This document shows, piece after piece, positions 25,212 to 33,539 of a stretch of DNA of 64,000 nt. Numbering within the stretch: the first letter of the stretch is position 1; each line of letters starts with the position of its first letter. Source of the DNA: Marinobacterium sp. (GTDB lineage Bacteria; Pseudomonadota; Gammaproteobacteria; Pseudomonadales; Balneatricaceae); assembly GCA_030602245.1 (NCBI GenBank), contig JAUWAC010000002.1, positions 1 to 64,000 of the forward strand, written 5' to 3'. The notes under the pieces are model-generated. The model did not search any database, was not told the DNA's origin, and saw nothing but the letters and a program-made list of their open reading frames with translations. Position numbers and translations under genes: made by a program.

Positions 25212-26422
25212 CGAGGCGGTTCGGCATTCGGTACCGGCCCGCGCTGCAGCAGCAGTCGCAGAGCCGGTGCCAGCAGTGCACACAGCGCCATCATGGCTGC
25301 CATCGGCAGCGGCGTGCCATCCGCAAACAGGCCCACCAGCGAGCCGGTGAAGGCACCGAAAGCGAAGCCGCAGGCCCCCATCAGTGCCGTTGCAGTGGCA
25401 CTGTTGGTGGGAAAGAACTCGGTGATGCCGGCCATGGCGTTGGCGCTGACCAGGCCGTGGCAGCCGAAAAACAGCATCACCAGCAGAATAAACAGCGGCA
25501 GCTGCACGGTGCTGCTGGTGACCACGTATACGATCAGTATCATCCCGGTGACGACCTGAACCAGCTGCCCGGCCAGCAGCAGATTGCGCGGCTGATGGCG
25601 GCCCAGCAGGCGGATATTGAGCTTGTTGAACGCCAGCAGCGCCAGCACATTGGCACCAAAGGCAAACGGATAGAGTGTTTCCGACAGGCTGAAGTAGCCC
25701 ATGTAGACCGACGGTGAGCCGGTGATAAAGGCGAACAGACTGCCATAACCGAAGCAGGCCGAAACCAGATAGCCCAGTGCATGGCGGTGGCGCAGTACCA
25801 TCCAGTAGCGCCGCAGCGCGTTGGGGCGATCGGTCTGCAGGCGCCGGGTTTCCGGTAACACTCGGTGGATGGTCACGGCCAGCAGCAGGCTGTAGATGAA
25901 CAGCAGGCCGAAGATCATCGGCCAGCCCAGCGTCTGCAGTATCAGGCTGCCCAGCACCGGGGCCAGCAGTGGTGCCAGCATCAGGATCATCGCCATACGG
26001 GACAGAGTACGGGCACTCTCGTTGCCGCTGCTGATATCCCGCACGATCGCCGGCGTATTGACGACGGTGAGCCCGCCTCCCAACGCCTGAACCACACGGA
26101 AAGCCCACAGCCACTCGATATTCGGCGTGAAAATGATCGCCAGCGAGCCGAGACTGAACAGTGCAAGACCGGTGAAGATCGCGATTCGACGCCCGAAATG
26201 ATCGGAGAACGGCCCGCCAAACAGCTGCCCGAGCGAAAAGCCCGCCAGAAACAGACTGATCGACAACTCGACATCGTGTACCGACCGTCCCAGCGCGTCG
26301 GCCATGGTCGGAACCGCCGGCAGATAGGCGTCGGTCGCCAGCGGTGCCAGCGCCGTGAGGCCGGCGAGAATGAAAACGAGGCCGGGAATGGCCATCAGCG
26401 AATGGCTGGGGCTGGATGTCAC
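25178..26422 (-). CDS. Bcr/CflA-family drug-resistance MFS transporter
   Basis: A 414-residue transporter with 12 membrane segments. It shows the Bcr/CflA signatures: helix 1 ending in ALAPLATDAYLPAVP, the loop GPFSDHFGRRIAIFTG, and RVVQALGGGLTVVNTPAIVRDI in helix 4-5. Members export chloramphenicol, bicyclomycin or amino acids. The GTG at 26422 has GGAG about 7 nt upstream and is preferred; ATG at 26395 lacks a binding site, and the frame upstream to 26587 is Cys-rich junk. Divergent from a TetR regulator across an operator-like palindrome. Confidence 0.88.
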   Translation of the reverse strand: MTSSPSHSLMAIPGLVFILAGLTALAPLATDAYLPAVPTMADALGRSVHDVELSISLFLAGFSLGQLFGGPFSDHFGRRIAIFTGLALFSLGSLAIIFTPNIEWLWAFRVVQALGGGLTVVNTPAIVRDISSGNESARTLSRMAMILMLAPLLAPVLGSLILQTLGWPMIFGLLFIYSLLLAVTIHRVLPETRRLQTDRPNALRRYWMVLRHRHALGYLVSACFGYGSLFAFITGSPSVYMGYFSLSETLYPFAFGANVLALLAFNKLNIRLLGRHQPRNLLLAGQLVQVVTGMILIVYVVTSSTVQLPLFILLVMLFFGCHGLVSANAMAGITEFFPTNSATATALMGACGFAFGAFTGSLVGLFADGTPLPMAAMMALCALLAPALRLLLQRGPVPNAEPPRQAGSASSTSA

Positions 26423-26536
26423 ATTACACTCCACGCAACATTGGCAACGGCAACACCCGCAGCAGCGGGTATTGATCTGAAACGGGTAAACGGTCAAACG
26501 CGGGCGGGGCCCGATGGAAATGGGTGATGAATAAAG

Positions 26537-26552
26537 TGTAATATTAATTACA
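26537..26552. promoter_or_regulatory. Operator-like inverted repeat between MFS and TetR genes
   Basis: TGTAAT (26537-26542) and ATTACA (26547-26552) form an inverted repeat around ATTA in a locally AT-rich divergent promoter region. It is the natural binding site candidate for the adjacent TetR-family repressor. Confidence 0.6.
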
Positions 26553-26623
26553 TTATTGCCGGGCGTCCAGCACGGGGCCCGGTGCATCTGTAACCGAGCG
26601 ATGAGTCATTGATCGGAGCCGAC

Positions 26624-27265
26624 ATGAGTGACAGCGACAAGCCGGGCTGCACGCGCCCACCCAGCACGGCCCGCGGACAGGAGCGGCAGCGACGGATTCT
26701 GTGTGCGGCCGAGCGCGTATTCCTTGAGCAGGGGTTTGATAACGCGTCACTGAGCGCGGTCATCGAAGAGGCCGGCGGCTCCATGAGCACGCTGTATCGC
26801 CAGTTCGGCAGCAAGCTCGGCCTGCTGGAGGCGGTGATGCAGCAGAACTCCAACCGGCTGTTTGCAACGCTCGACGATGAGTCGATCTGGGATGATGAAA
26901 TCGAGGCCACGCTGACGCGGTTCGGGCAGCGCTATATCGAGATCATCAATACGCCCCGCGCGATCGGCATGTACCGGCTGGTGCTGTCGGCCAACAGTGC
27001 CGAACGGGAGCAGATTCAGAGAATCTTCTACCACGCCGGGCCACGCCGGGTGCGCACACTGGTGGCGACCTATTTTGAACGGCAGAAGGCGCGGGGGGCG
27101 TTGCAGCTGACGTGCTGCGAAACGGCGGCGTCGCATTTTATCGAGATGATCCGCCAGCCCTGGCACCAGTACGCGCTGCTGGGGGTGCCCTATGAGGACG
27201 AGCTGCCGGCGCGGGCGCTGCGTCAGGGCATCGCGCTGTTCCTGCATGGCGCGCTGCCGCGCTGA
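26624..27265 (+). CDS. TetR-family transcriptional regulator
   Basis: A 213-residue regulator with an N-terminal HTH (RQRRILCAAERVFLEQGFDNASLSAVIEEAGGS, then STLYRQFGSK) and a C-terminal AefR-like ligand domain. The ATG at 26624 has GGAG 6 nt upstream; ATG at 26609 does not. Divergent from the Bcr/CflA transporter, which it probably represses. The inducing ligand is unknown. Confidence 0.88.
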   Translation: MSDSDKPGCTRPPSTARGQERQRRILCAAERVFLEQGFDNASLSAVIEEAGGSMSTLYRQFGSKLGLLEAVMQQNSNRLFATLDDESIWDDEIEATLTRFGQRYIEIINTPRAIGMYRLVLSANSAEREQIQRIFYHAGPRRVRTLVATYFERQKARGALQLTCCETAASHFIEMIRQPWHQYALLGVPYEDELPARALRQGIALFLHGALPR

Positions 27266-27282
27266 GCGGTTGGAACCACATA

Positions 27283-27322
27283 TAAAAATGGCCGGTGTGG
27301 CGTCAACCGCCGGCCACCGGCC
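27283..27322 (-). terminator. Minus-strand-oriented terminator-like hairpin
   Basis: GGCCGGTG (27290-27297) and CACCGGCC (27315-27322) pair perfectly. Read on the minus strand, the stem is followed by ATTTTTAT. No annotated gene lies upstream of it on that strand. On the plus strand, after the TetR gene, it lacks a T-run but could still slow transcription. Confidence 0.45.
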
Positions 27323-27568
27323 CGGGAAGAAAAGGGTGTGAGATCGACTCACTGAATGGCCAGTCTAGCAGGTCAAAACGGCGTGATAAATCGCTAGTTG
27401 GCCCGCCGGCGTGAGGCTGCTGTCGAACCTGTTTTTTGCTCAAAAAATATTCATTTTGAGTATCTCCATCCTGCAAAAAATTCACTCGAATATTGGCGCG
27501 TAATTCCTACAATTCGCGCATCCGACACGTCCGTCGGCGTCCCCGTTTTTGACTCTGAGATCATTCCG
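27323..27568. other. Intergenic region before the ATP-grasp gene
   Basis: The part from 27420 to 27510 is clearly AT-richer than the surroundings (runs of A and T around ATATTCATTTTGAG) and is likely the promoter zone. A 60-codon minus-strand frame lies here (27303-27485), but it has no family resemblance or strong ribosome binding site, so it is not called. Confidence 0.4.
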
Positions 27569-28393
27569 ATGCAGTGCGTTTCGTTTGATGCGTTCCGTAC
27601 GTTGGGGCTGCCTGCTACCCGTTATATAAAACCGCAGGAGATCTTTCGTCACAAACAGGAGATTGCCAGCGCGGACTGGGTGCTTTTCCCCGAGTACTGG
27701 CAGCTCGGTGCGGTGCTCTTTGGACTCAAGGGGCGCATTTTTCCGAGCCTGGCCAGTTACCTGATCGGGCACGACAAGGTGGAAATGACCCGCGCCTTCA
27801 TGACGGTGGCGCCCGCTAACATTCCCTGGACTCTGATCGAGCCGAATACCGACAGCGGCGCCGAACGCATCTGGGCAAACATGCCGTTGCCGTTCGTCGC
27901 CAAGTTGCCCAAGGCGTCGATGGGGCGGGGGGTCTGGTTGATCCGAACGATCGAGGACTGGAACAGCTACCGCGCACAGACCGATGTGCTGTATGCACAG
28001 GAGTATCTGCCGATCGATCGCGATCTGCGCATCATCGTCGTGGGGGAGAAGGTGGTGGGTGGCTTCTGGCGTCTGCAGGGCTTTAACGGGTTCCACAACA
28101 ACCTGTCGCAGGGCGGTACCGTGGATCAGGACACGCCGTTGCCGGAGTCTGCTGTCGCGCTGGCGCTGCAGCTGGCCCACGCCCTGGAGATCAACCATGC
28201 CGGTTTCGATATCGCGATGGTTGAGGGGCACCCGTACGTGTTGGAGTTTAACCGGCTGTTCGGCAATACCGGGCTGCCGGGTCTGAGTGAGCGGGTACGT
28301 GCCGCCATTCTGGAGTATCTGATGAGTCAGGATCGGTCCGGTGATCCCACCGATCCAGTCGAACCCACACCGCCTTTGAAGGTAGCTGTATGA
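27569..28393 (+). CDS. ATP-grasp ligase-like protein (RimK-like)
   Basis: A 274-residue protein with ATP-grasp features: the phosphate-loop region PFVAKLPKASMGRGVWLI, the adenine-binding strand YAQEYLPIDRDLRIIVVG, and the metal-binding VLEFNRLFGNTG. RimK-type ligases join an amino acid to a carboxylate. The substrate is unknown. The start is uncertain: ATG at 27569 is used because upstream codons lack a binding site, although the frame is open to 27398. The 3' end overlaps the convergent hydrogenase-protease gene by 67 nt. Confidence 0.75.
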   Translation: MQCVSFDAFRTLGLPATRYIKPQEIFRHKQEIASADWVLFPEYWQLGAVLFGLKGRIFPSLASYLIGHDKVEMTRAFMTVAPANIPWTLIEPNTDSGAERIWANMPLPFVAKLPKASMGRGVWLIRTIEDWNSYRAQTDVLYAQEYLPIDRDLRIIVVGEKVVGGFWRLQGFNGFHNNLSQGGTVDQDTPLPESAVALALQLAHALEINHAGFDIAMVEGHPYVLEFNRLFGNTGLPGLSERVRAAILEYLMSQDRSGDPTDPVEPTPPLKVAV

Positions 28394-28863
28394 TCAACAC
28401 TCTGTACCAGGCGCTGGTAAAAGCGCTGCACCAGTCCGTCAACGCCTGCGTCAACCGCCGGGCTCAGCTGCTCGCCGAGCAGATTCGCCGTGCCGATCGT
28501 CACGCAGTGGAGTTCGAGATGAGCCGGCAGCACGCCGAGCGTCGCCGCGAGCTGCAGACTTTCCGCCACGCCGAACCCGTGTGACCCGCTGACCGGGGCG
28601 CCGACCTGAGCCAGTTCCGACAGATCGGGCTGCAGGTGTCGCCCCGGCGCACCGGTTGTTGCGATCGCATCGATCAGCCAGCAGCCGTCGCTTCCCTGCA
28701 ACAGTGGAATCAGGCCACTGCCGGGCCGATCCAGCGCAATCAATTCGACATTCAGCTGCGCCGGCAACCGCTGCTGCAGCCGTGCAATCACCTCCCAGCC
28801 GAGCCGATCATCCCCAGCCGGTGAGCCGACGCCGATGATTGTCGTCGGTGTGATCGACGCCAT
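28327..28863 (-). CDS. NiFe-hydrogenase maturation endopeptidase
   Basis: A 178-residue HycI/HoxW-family protease. It shows IIGVGSPAGDDRLGWEV (metal Asp/Glu region), LDRPGSGL, WLIDAIATTG with the second metal Asp, and GSHGFGVAESLQLAATLG with the metal His. It would remove the C-terminal tail of the large subunit after nickel insertion. Last gene of the hydrogenase operon, starting 1 nt from the large-subunit stop. Its C-terminal 40 residues are poorly conserved-looking and overlap the convergent ATP-grasp gene. Confidence 0.9.
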   Translation of the reverse strand: MASITPTTIIGVGSPAGDDRLGWEVIARLQQRLPAQLNVELIALDRPGSGLIPLLQGSDGCWLIDAIATTGAPGRHLQPDLSELAQVGAPVSGSHGFGVAESLQLAATLGVLPAHLELHCVTIGTANLLGEQLSPAVDAGVDGLVQRFYQRLVQSVDHTATFKGGVGSTGSVGSPDRS

Positions 28864-30158
28864 CAGCGCGTGACGTCCAGTGTCAGAAAATGGGTTGCGC
28901 AGGAGATGCAGGGATCGTAATTGCGGATCACCTTCTCACAGTGCAGGCGCAACGCATCGTCGTCGTGCTCGAGTCCGAATCGCTTCAGCGACGCGGCCAG
29001 ATTCTGCTCGATCCGGGCCTGATTCTGACTGGTCGGCGGTACGATCCGCGCTGACCGGATGCAGCCGTCGTCATCTGTCTCGTAGCGGTGCCAGAGCAGT
29101 CCACGCGGCGCTTCGGTCATGCCGTAGCCGACGCCGGCTTTCGGCGTGACCGGCTCGTGGCTGCGCTCGGGCAGATGGTACTCGCGGCACAGTGCCAGCG
29201 CGTCGTGCAGCGCCAGTTCGATCTCCAGTGCCCGCGCCAGCATGCTGTGGAACATGTTGCTGCTCGGGAAGCGGATGCCGGTACGGGCGAGGCTGTCTGC
29301 GACCGGGGGCGGCAGGTGGTCCGAATTCAGGTTCAGGCGGGCCAGCGGCCCGACCAGATAGGGTTGCTCATCGAGCAGCGCCCAGAGTGCGGTGGAGTGG
29401 GGGGCGTGGAACTCGCGGAAATGCTGATCCCATTCGTCCGCACTCAGGGACAGGCCGGACGAACTCATCAGCCGCCCGCTGCAGAGCGCGTAGTCATCGG
29501 GGTGGCGCAGCGCGACGCTGATGAAGGTTTCCGAGTCTTCAGGCATTGGCAGGCCGGCACACCATTGGGTCAGCTCGAAGGCGTCCTGCCGGGCCGCTTC
29601 CAGCCGCGGAATCAGGGCCGCAACCCTGTCCGCTGCCGGTGCGTGATGGAAACCACCCACACGGGCGCCGACCGGATGCACCGAACGGCCGCCGAACAGC
29701 CGGATCAGGTCGTTGCCCAGAGCCTGCAACCGCAGACCGCGCTGAACCGCTTCCGGGTAGTCCTGTGCCATCGCGATGGCGCTGTCAAAGCCGAGATAGT
29801 CCGGCAGCGCGAGCAGGTGAATGTGCAGGGCGTGGCTCTGCAGCCATTCGCCGCAATAGAACAGGCGTCGCATCCGTTGTACCCAGGGGGAGGGCGTGAC
29901 GCCGAATGCCTGTTCCAGCGCCTGCACGGCACTCATCTGATAGGCCACCGGGCAGATGCCACAAATGCGCGCCACGATATCGGGCACCTCGCGCCAGCTG
30001 CGCCCTTCGAGAAATTTCTCGAAGTAGCGCGGTGGCTCGAAGATCGACAGCTGCAACTGCTCGATGCGCCCCTCTTCGATGCGCAGCTTCAGCGAACCTT
30101 CCCCTTCGACGCGGGTCAGCGCCGGTACGTCGATGCGAATGCGCCGGGTATCACTCAT
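28863..30158 (-). CDS. hydA: Group 3b-type NiFe-hydrogenase large (alpha) subunit
   Basis: A 431-residue large subunit. The nickel ligands are present as Cys66-x2-Cys69 in RICGICP and Cys417-x2-Cys420 in DPCISCATH near the C-terminus. The last eight residues after His423 form the tail that the adjacent protease would remove. The ATG at 30158 has GGGAGA about 6 nt upstream. Sequence style and gene order (beta, gamma, delta, alpha) match the bidirectional NAD(P)-linked sulfhydrogenase-type enzymes of group 3b. Overlaps the small-subunit gene by 8 nt. Confidence 0.92.
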   Translation of the reverse strand: MSDTRRIRIDVPALTRVEGEGSLKLRIEEGRIEQLQLSIFEPPRYFEKFLEGRSWREVPDIVARICGICPVAYQMSAVQALEQAFGVTPSPWVQRMRRLFYCGEWLQSHALHIHLLALPDYLGFDSAIAMAQDYPEAVQRGLRLQALGNDLIRLFGGRSVHPVGARVGGFHHAPAADRVAALIPRLEAARQDAFELTQWCAGLPMPEDSETFISVALRHPDDYALCSGRLMSSSGLSLSADEWDQHFREFHAPHSTALWALLDEQPYLVGPLARLNLNSDHLPPPVADSLARTGIRFPSSNMFHSMLARALEIELALHDALALCREYHLPERSHEPVTPKAGVGYGMTEAPRGLLWHRYETDDDGCIRSARIVPPTSQNQARIEQNLAASLKRFGLEHDDDALRLHCEKVIRNYDPCISCATHFLTLDVTR

Positions 30159-30966
30159 CGCTTTCTCCCTGACTCTCACCCTGACTGCGGGCGATCAGGC
30201 CAGCCTCGTGAAATGCCGGCGCTGCGCTGTTGATCATCAGAAAACGCCGTGCGATCGCATCCGGCAGCAGGCCGAGGCCCGCGAAGCGGCGGGCAAGGCT
30301 GGCGGTATTGGGGTTGTCAGCGGGCCCGTAACAGCCGTAGCAGTCGCGCCCGAAGGCGGGGCAGAGCGCGCCGCAGCCGGTGCGGGTGACCGGCCCGAGA
30401 CAGGGTTTGCCCTCGGTCACCATGACGCAGACCTGCTGGGTGCGCTTGCACTCCAGACAGACCTTGTCGCGCTGATCGATCGGTGGCACGCCGGCCAGCA
30501 GAGCGCTGACCGCAGCCAGCAGCTGACGGCTGTTGATCGGGCAGCCCCAGAGTTCGAAGTCGACCCTTACCTCGTCGGCGATCGGCCGTGCGTGCGCCAG
30601 TGTCGCAATGAATTCGGGGCTGGCGTAGATCGCATCGCGCCATGCGTCGTGCGTATCATCGAGGTTGCGCAGGGCCTGCAGTCCACCCGCGGTGGCGCAG
30701 GCGCCGATGCTGACCAGGTAGCGGGCGGATGCGCGCACGCGCCGGATGCGCGCGATCTCGTCCGGCGTCGACAGGCTGCCCTCGACAAAGGCGATATCCA
30801 CCTCGGCATCCGGGTCATCGAGGCCGGCTTCGAGAAAGTGGCGGATGCGGACGCGCTGCGTCAGAGCGAGCAGGTCCTCGCCGAGATTCAGGAAGGCGAG
30901 CTGGCAGCCATCGCAGGAGCTGAATTTATGCACGGCGATACTGGGCCGCAGGTCAGGTGCCTTCAT
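30151..30966 (-). CDS. hydD: NiFe-hydrogenase small (delta) subunit
   Basis: A 271-residue small subunit. The proximal cluster ligands Cys18-x2-Cys21 occur in FSSCDGCQLAFL, and further Cys follow in IGACATAGG, CLECKRTQQVC, GPVTRTGCGALC and DCYGCYGP, enough for three 4Fe-4S clusters. It lacks a twin-arginine signal, so the enzyme is cytoplasmic. Starts with an overlap on the gamma gene stop. The ORF extends upstream but the ATG at 30966 gives the family N-terminus. Confidence 0.92.
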   Translation of the reverse strand: MKAPDLRPSIAVHKFSSCDGCQLAFLNLGEDLLALTQRVRIRHFLEAGLDDPDAEVDIAFVEGSLSTPDEIARIRRVRASARYLVSIGACATAGGLQALRNLDDTHDAWRDAIYASPEFIATLAHARPIADEVRVDFELWGCPINSRQLLAAVSALLAGVPPIDQRDKVCLECKRTQQVCVMVTEGKPCLGPVTRTGCGALCPAFGRDCYGCYGPADNPNTASLARRFAGLGLLPDAIARRFLMINSAAPAFHEAGLIARSQGESQGESDE

Positions 30967-31817
30967 CAGAACCCCCGGGTACCGAGCAGCTCGCGCACGG
31001 CCGGATAGTTGAACACAGGGCCGTCCTTGCAGACGAAGTCGGCACCAAACTGGCAGTGACCGCAATGGCCGACGGCACACTGCATGTTGCGCTCCATGCT
31101 GAGCCAGATGTTGTCGGGGGACAGGCCAAGTTCGATCAGCCGTTCGGCGGAGGCGCGCATCATGGGCTCGGGTCCGCACAGCATCGCCAGCGACCGGTGT
31201 GGCGCCAGTGTGAGCTGATCGAGCAGGCCGGTCACCATGCCGGTGTGCCAGCGCCAGCGCGCATCGGGCTGGTCCGCCGCGAGCAGTACCTGCGTATCGG
31301 GTTGTTTCGCCCAGTGCTCGTATTGCTCGCGCCAGATCAGATCATCGCAGTGCTTGACGCCCTGCACGACCGAGATGTGGCCGTACTGACTGCGCTGGCG
31401 CATCAGTTCGTGTACCACCGAAACGGCCGGCGCACAGCCCAGCCCTCCGGTAATGATATGCACATCCTTGCCGTGGGCTTTGTCGAGCGGCCAGCCACGC
31501 CCGTAAGGGCCACGTACACCGAGCCTGTCGCCGGGCTGCAGCCGGACCAGTGCACGGGTGACGCGGCCGACGGCACGAATCGTGTGGTCAAGCAGCAGGG
31601 TCTGATCCAGAAAGTGCTGCGGGCCGGATTTGATCGAGATCGGCACTTCGCCGACGCCGTGCAGATAGAGCATGTTGAACTGTCCCGGAGCGCAGTAGAA
31701 ACGGTGTCGGGCATCGGCGCAGGTGAGGCGCAGACGCAGCGTCACGATGGTCGGTGTTTCCTGAATCCGCTCCACGACCTCCGCCTCCATCGGCAGATAA
31801 GGGTTGACCGTATTCAT
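30966..31817 (-). CDS. hydG: Hydrogenase gamma subunit (flavin/NAD(P)-binding reductase)
   Basis: A 283-residue ferredoxin-reductase-like subunit. It has an FAD-binding domain (FYCAPGQFNMLYL, GPYGRGWPL), an NAD(P)-binding domain (IITGGLGCAPAVSVVHEL, LCGPEPMM) and a C-terminal 2Fe-2S site (CAVGHCGHC and a later Cys). It links hydrogen oxidation to NAD(P). GAAGG precedes the ATG at 31817, which overlaps the beta gene stop as ATGA. Confidence 0.9.
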   Translation of the reverse strand: MNTVNPYLPMEAEVVERIQETPTIVTLRLRLTCADARHRFYCAPGQFNMLYLHGVGEVPISIKSGPQHFLDQTLLLDHTIRAVGRVTRALVRLQPGDRLGVRGPYGRGWPLDKAHGKDVHIITGGLGCAPAVSVVHELMRQRSQYGHISVVQGVKHCDDLIWREQYEHWAKQPDTQVLLAADQPDARWRWHTGMVTGLLDQLTLAPHRSLAMLCGPEPMMRASAERLIELGLSPDNIWLSMERNMQCAVGHCGHCQFGADFVCKDGPVFNYPAVRELLGTRGF

Positions 31818-32920
31818 GTTGCCTTCACCTCCGTGCAGATCGCGTGCAGCTCTTCGGTGGGATCGATGCCGACCGGACACCACGCGATGCAGCGGCCGCA
31901 GCCGACGCAGCCGCTGCGGCCATACTGGCTATGCCAGCTGCCGAACTTGTGGGTCAGCCACTGGCGGTAGCGACTGGCAGTGTCCTGGCGCAACGTGATG
32001 CCATGAATGTAGCTGTGGCCGGGACTGAAGCAGGAGTCCCACTGACGTTGGTGACTACTGCGCGTGCCGCTGATATCGGGCACCTCCTGCTCGCTGTGAC
32101 AGAAGCAGGTCGGGCAGACCTGCGTGCAGTTGCCGCAGCTCAGGCAGCGTTCGGCGACCTCCTGCCAGCGCGGATGATCGAGCCGTGCGAACAGGTCAGC
32201 CTGCAGATTGCCCGTGGGCAGATCGCGGGTCTGGCGGGCTGCGGCGGCGTGCACCTCGTCACATGCCGTGTCGAAGCGCCCGGCGTCACCCGGCTCCAGC
32301 GGCAACCGGGCCAGCAGTCGTTCACCCGCCGGGGAGCCGGCCGTGACGAAGTAGCCGGTATCGGTTTCGTAGAGTGACAGATCAAACCCCGTGCGTGCTT
32401 CGGGGCCATCGCCGGTATGGGCGCAGAAACAGGTGTCGGACGGGTGGGTACAGTGCACGGCGATCAGCAGCAGCTGCCGGCGGCGTTCGCGAAAGTACGG
32501 ATCGGGCGCGGCCTGCAGGAAATGCTGTTCCTGCAGTGATAACGCCGCCAGATCACAGGCGCGTACACCGATGACGGCGACCGGTTCGGCCTGACGGACG
32601 GCGTCGTGAAATATGAGGCTGCCATCCGCCTGTAGTTCGCCGACCCACAACTCCTCGTGGGGGGCAAAGGTCAGTGGCTTGAGCGCCTGCGGGCCGTTGG
32701 CCCACGCGAAGCGGCGCGGCGAGTCGGTCTGTTCCAGCCGATAGCGGCCCGGTGACTGCTGTACCTGCACGCCGCGCGGCAGTTGGTCGGCATCGTCGAG
32801 CGTCTGATACAGCACGGCGCCGTCCCGAATCCGGGGGCCGACACAACGGTAGCCATCATCGGTCAGCAGCTCCAGCAATGCCTGCAGGCGATCGGCGGGC
32901 AGAAACGCCGGTGTCTCCAT
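31814..32920 (-). CDS. hydB: Hydrogenase beta subunit (4Fe-4S electron-transfer)
   Basis: A 368-residue iron-sulfur protein of the HydB/AsrA type. Residues 1-230 include IGVRACDLAAL and CFCAHTGDGP. Two ferredoxin-like motifs follow, CLSCGNCTQVCPTC and CVGCGRCIAWCPVG. First gene of the hydrogenase operon. The 20 nt upstream contain TCCTTATTGTTG; no clear FNR box was found. Confidence 0.9.
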   Translation of the reverse strand: METPAFLPADRLQALLELLTDDGYRCVGPRIRDGAVLYQTLDDADQLPRGVQVQQSPGRYRLEQTDSPRRFAWANGPQALKPLTFAPHEELWVGELQADGSLIFHDAVRQAEPVAVIGVRACDLAALSLQEQHFLQAAPDPYFRERRRQLLLIAVHCTHPSDTCFCAHTGDGPEARTGFDLSLYETDTGYFVTAGSPAGERLLARLPLEPGDAGRFDTACDEVHAAAARQTRDLPTGNLQADLFARLDHPRWQEVAERCLSCGNCTQVCPTCFCHSEQEVPDISGTRSSHQRQWDSCFSPGHSYIHGITLRQDTASRYRQWLTHKFGSWHSQYGRSGCVGCGRCIAWCPVGIDPTEELHAICTEVKAT

Positions 32921-33145
32921 CGCCCCCTCCTTATTGTTGTTTTATTGGCTCGCGCCGACTCTCCGCTGGCGCCGATATCCCTATAAAATAGAAGGTCGGA
33001 TGGGCACCCACAAGGTAAGATCGCGGGCAGAGCGTCTGGCATTGATCGGAAGCAGCAGAGCAACACTTGTCGCCATCCCGGGGCATTGCTAATATCTCGC
33101 TCGCGCAGCACACCCGCTGCTGCCCCTGCTGCAAGCACTCACAGC

Positions 33146-33221
33146 GCCGTTGTAGCTCAGCTGGTAGAGCAGCTCACTCGTAATGAGCAGGTCGGAGGTT
33201 CGAGTCCTCTCAACGGCACCA
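33146..33221 (+). tRNA. tRNA-Thr (anticodon CGT)
   Basis: A 76-nt cloverleaf: acceptor GCCGTTG pairs with CAACGGC, D-arm AGCTCAGCTGGTAGAGC, anticodon loop CTCGTAA with CGT, T-arm GGTTCGAGTCC, encoded CCA end. All standard invariant positions are present. Confidence 0.97.
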
Positions 33222-33539
33222 TTCAGCATCGCCCGTCGGGCATTGGCTCTGTGCACTCCGGCATAACATCGCGCCGGCCCGGACTGTCTTCACCGTTCCC
33301 TGAACACCTTTCGTTCGGCATCAGCGGCGATCAGACCTGCCGGTCGACAGGGCGTCAGGCGCACTTCCGATTTTGGAAACTTGTGATCCTGTTTGCAGGT
33401 CTGCGCCCAACCGCTTGTTATCCCTGGCTTCGGGCCGATGGTGCCATTGACCCCATGGCTGTCAGGGCATTGCTGTTGTGAACGGGATTTACCTATAATA
33501 AATTCGTTCACTATAAATATAAAAATAGGTAGCTCCGCA
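33222..33539 (+). promoter_or_regulatory. Leader/promoter region of the AraC-type regulator
   Basis: No gene of its own. A TATAAT box lies at 33494-33499 with a weak -35 candidate (TGCTGT) 17 nt upstream. The last 50 nt are AT-rich and contain a spaced inverted repeat ACCTAT/ATAGGT (33491-33496, 33525-33530) that could serve autoregulation. An open frame through this region has no family resemblance. Confidence 0.4.

Noticed and set aside
23775-26114. 779-codon minus-strand frame
   Set aside because: Antisense to GgpPS and out of frame within the MFS gene; no domain is seen.
29088-30233. 381-codon plus-strand frame
   Set aside because: Antisense to the hydrogenase large subunit, which has all nickel ligands.
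32921-33145. FNR box upstream of the hydrogenase operon
   Set aside because: AT-rich but no TTGAT-N4-ATCAA match was found.
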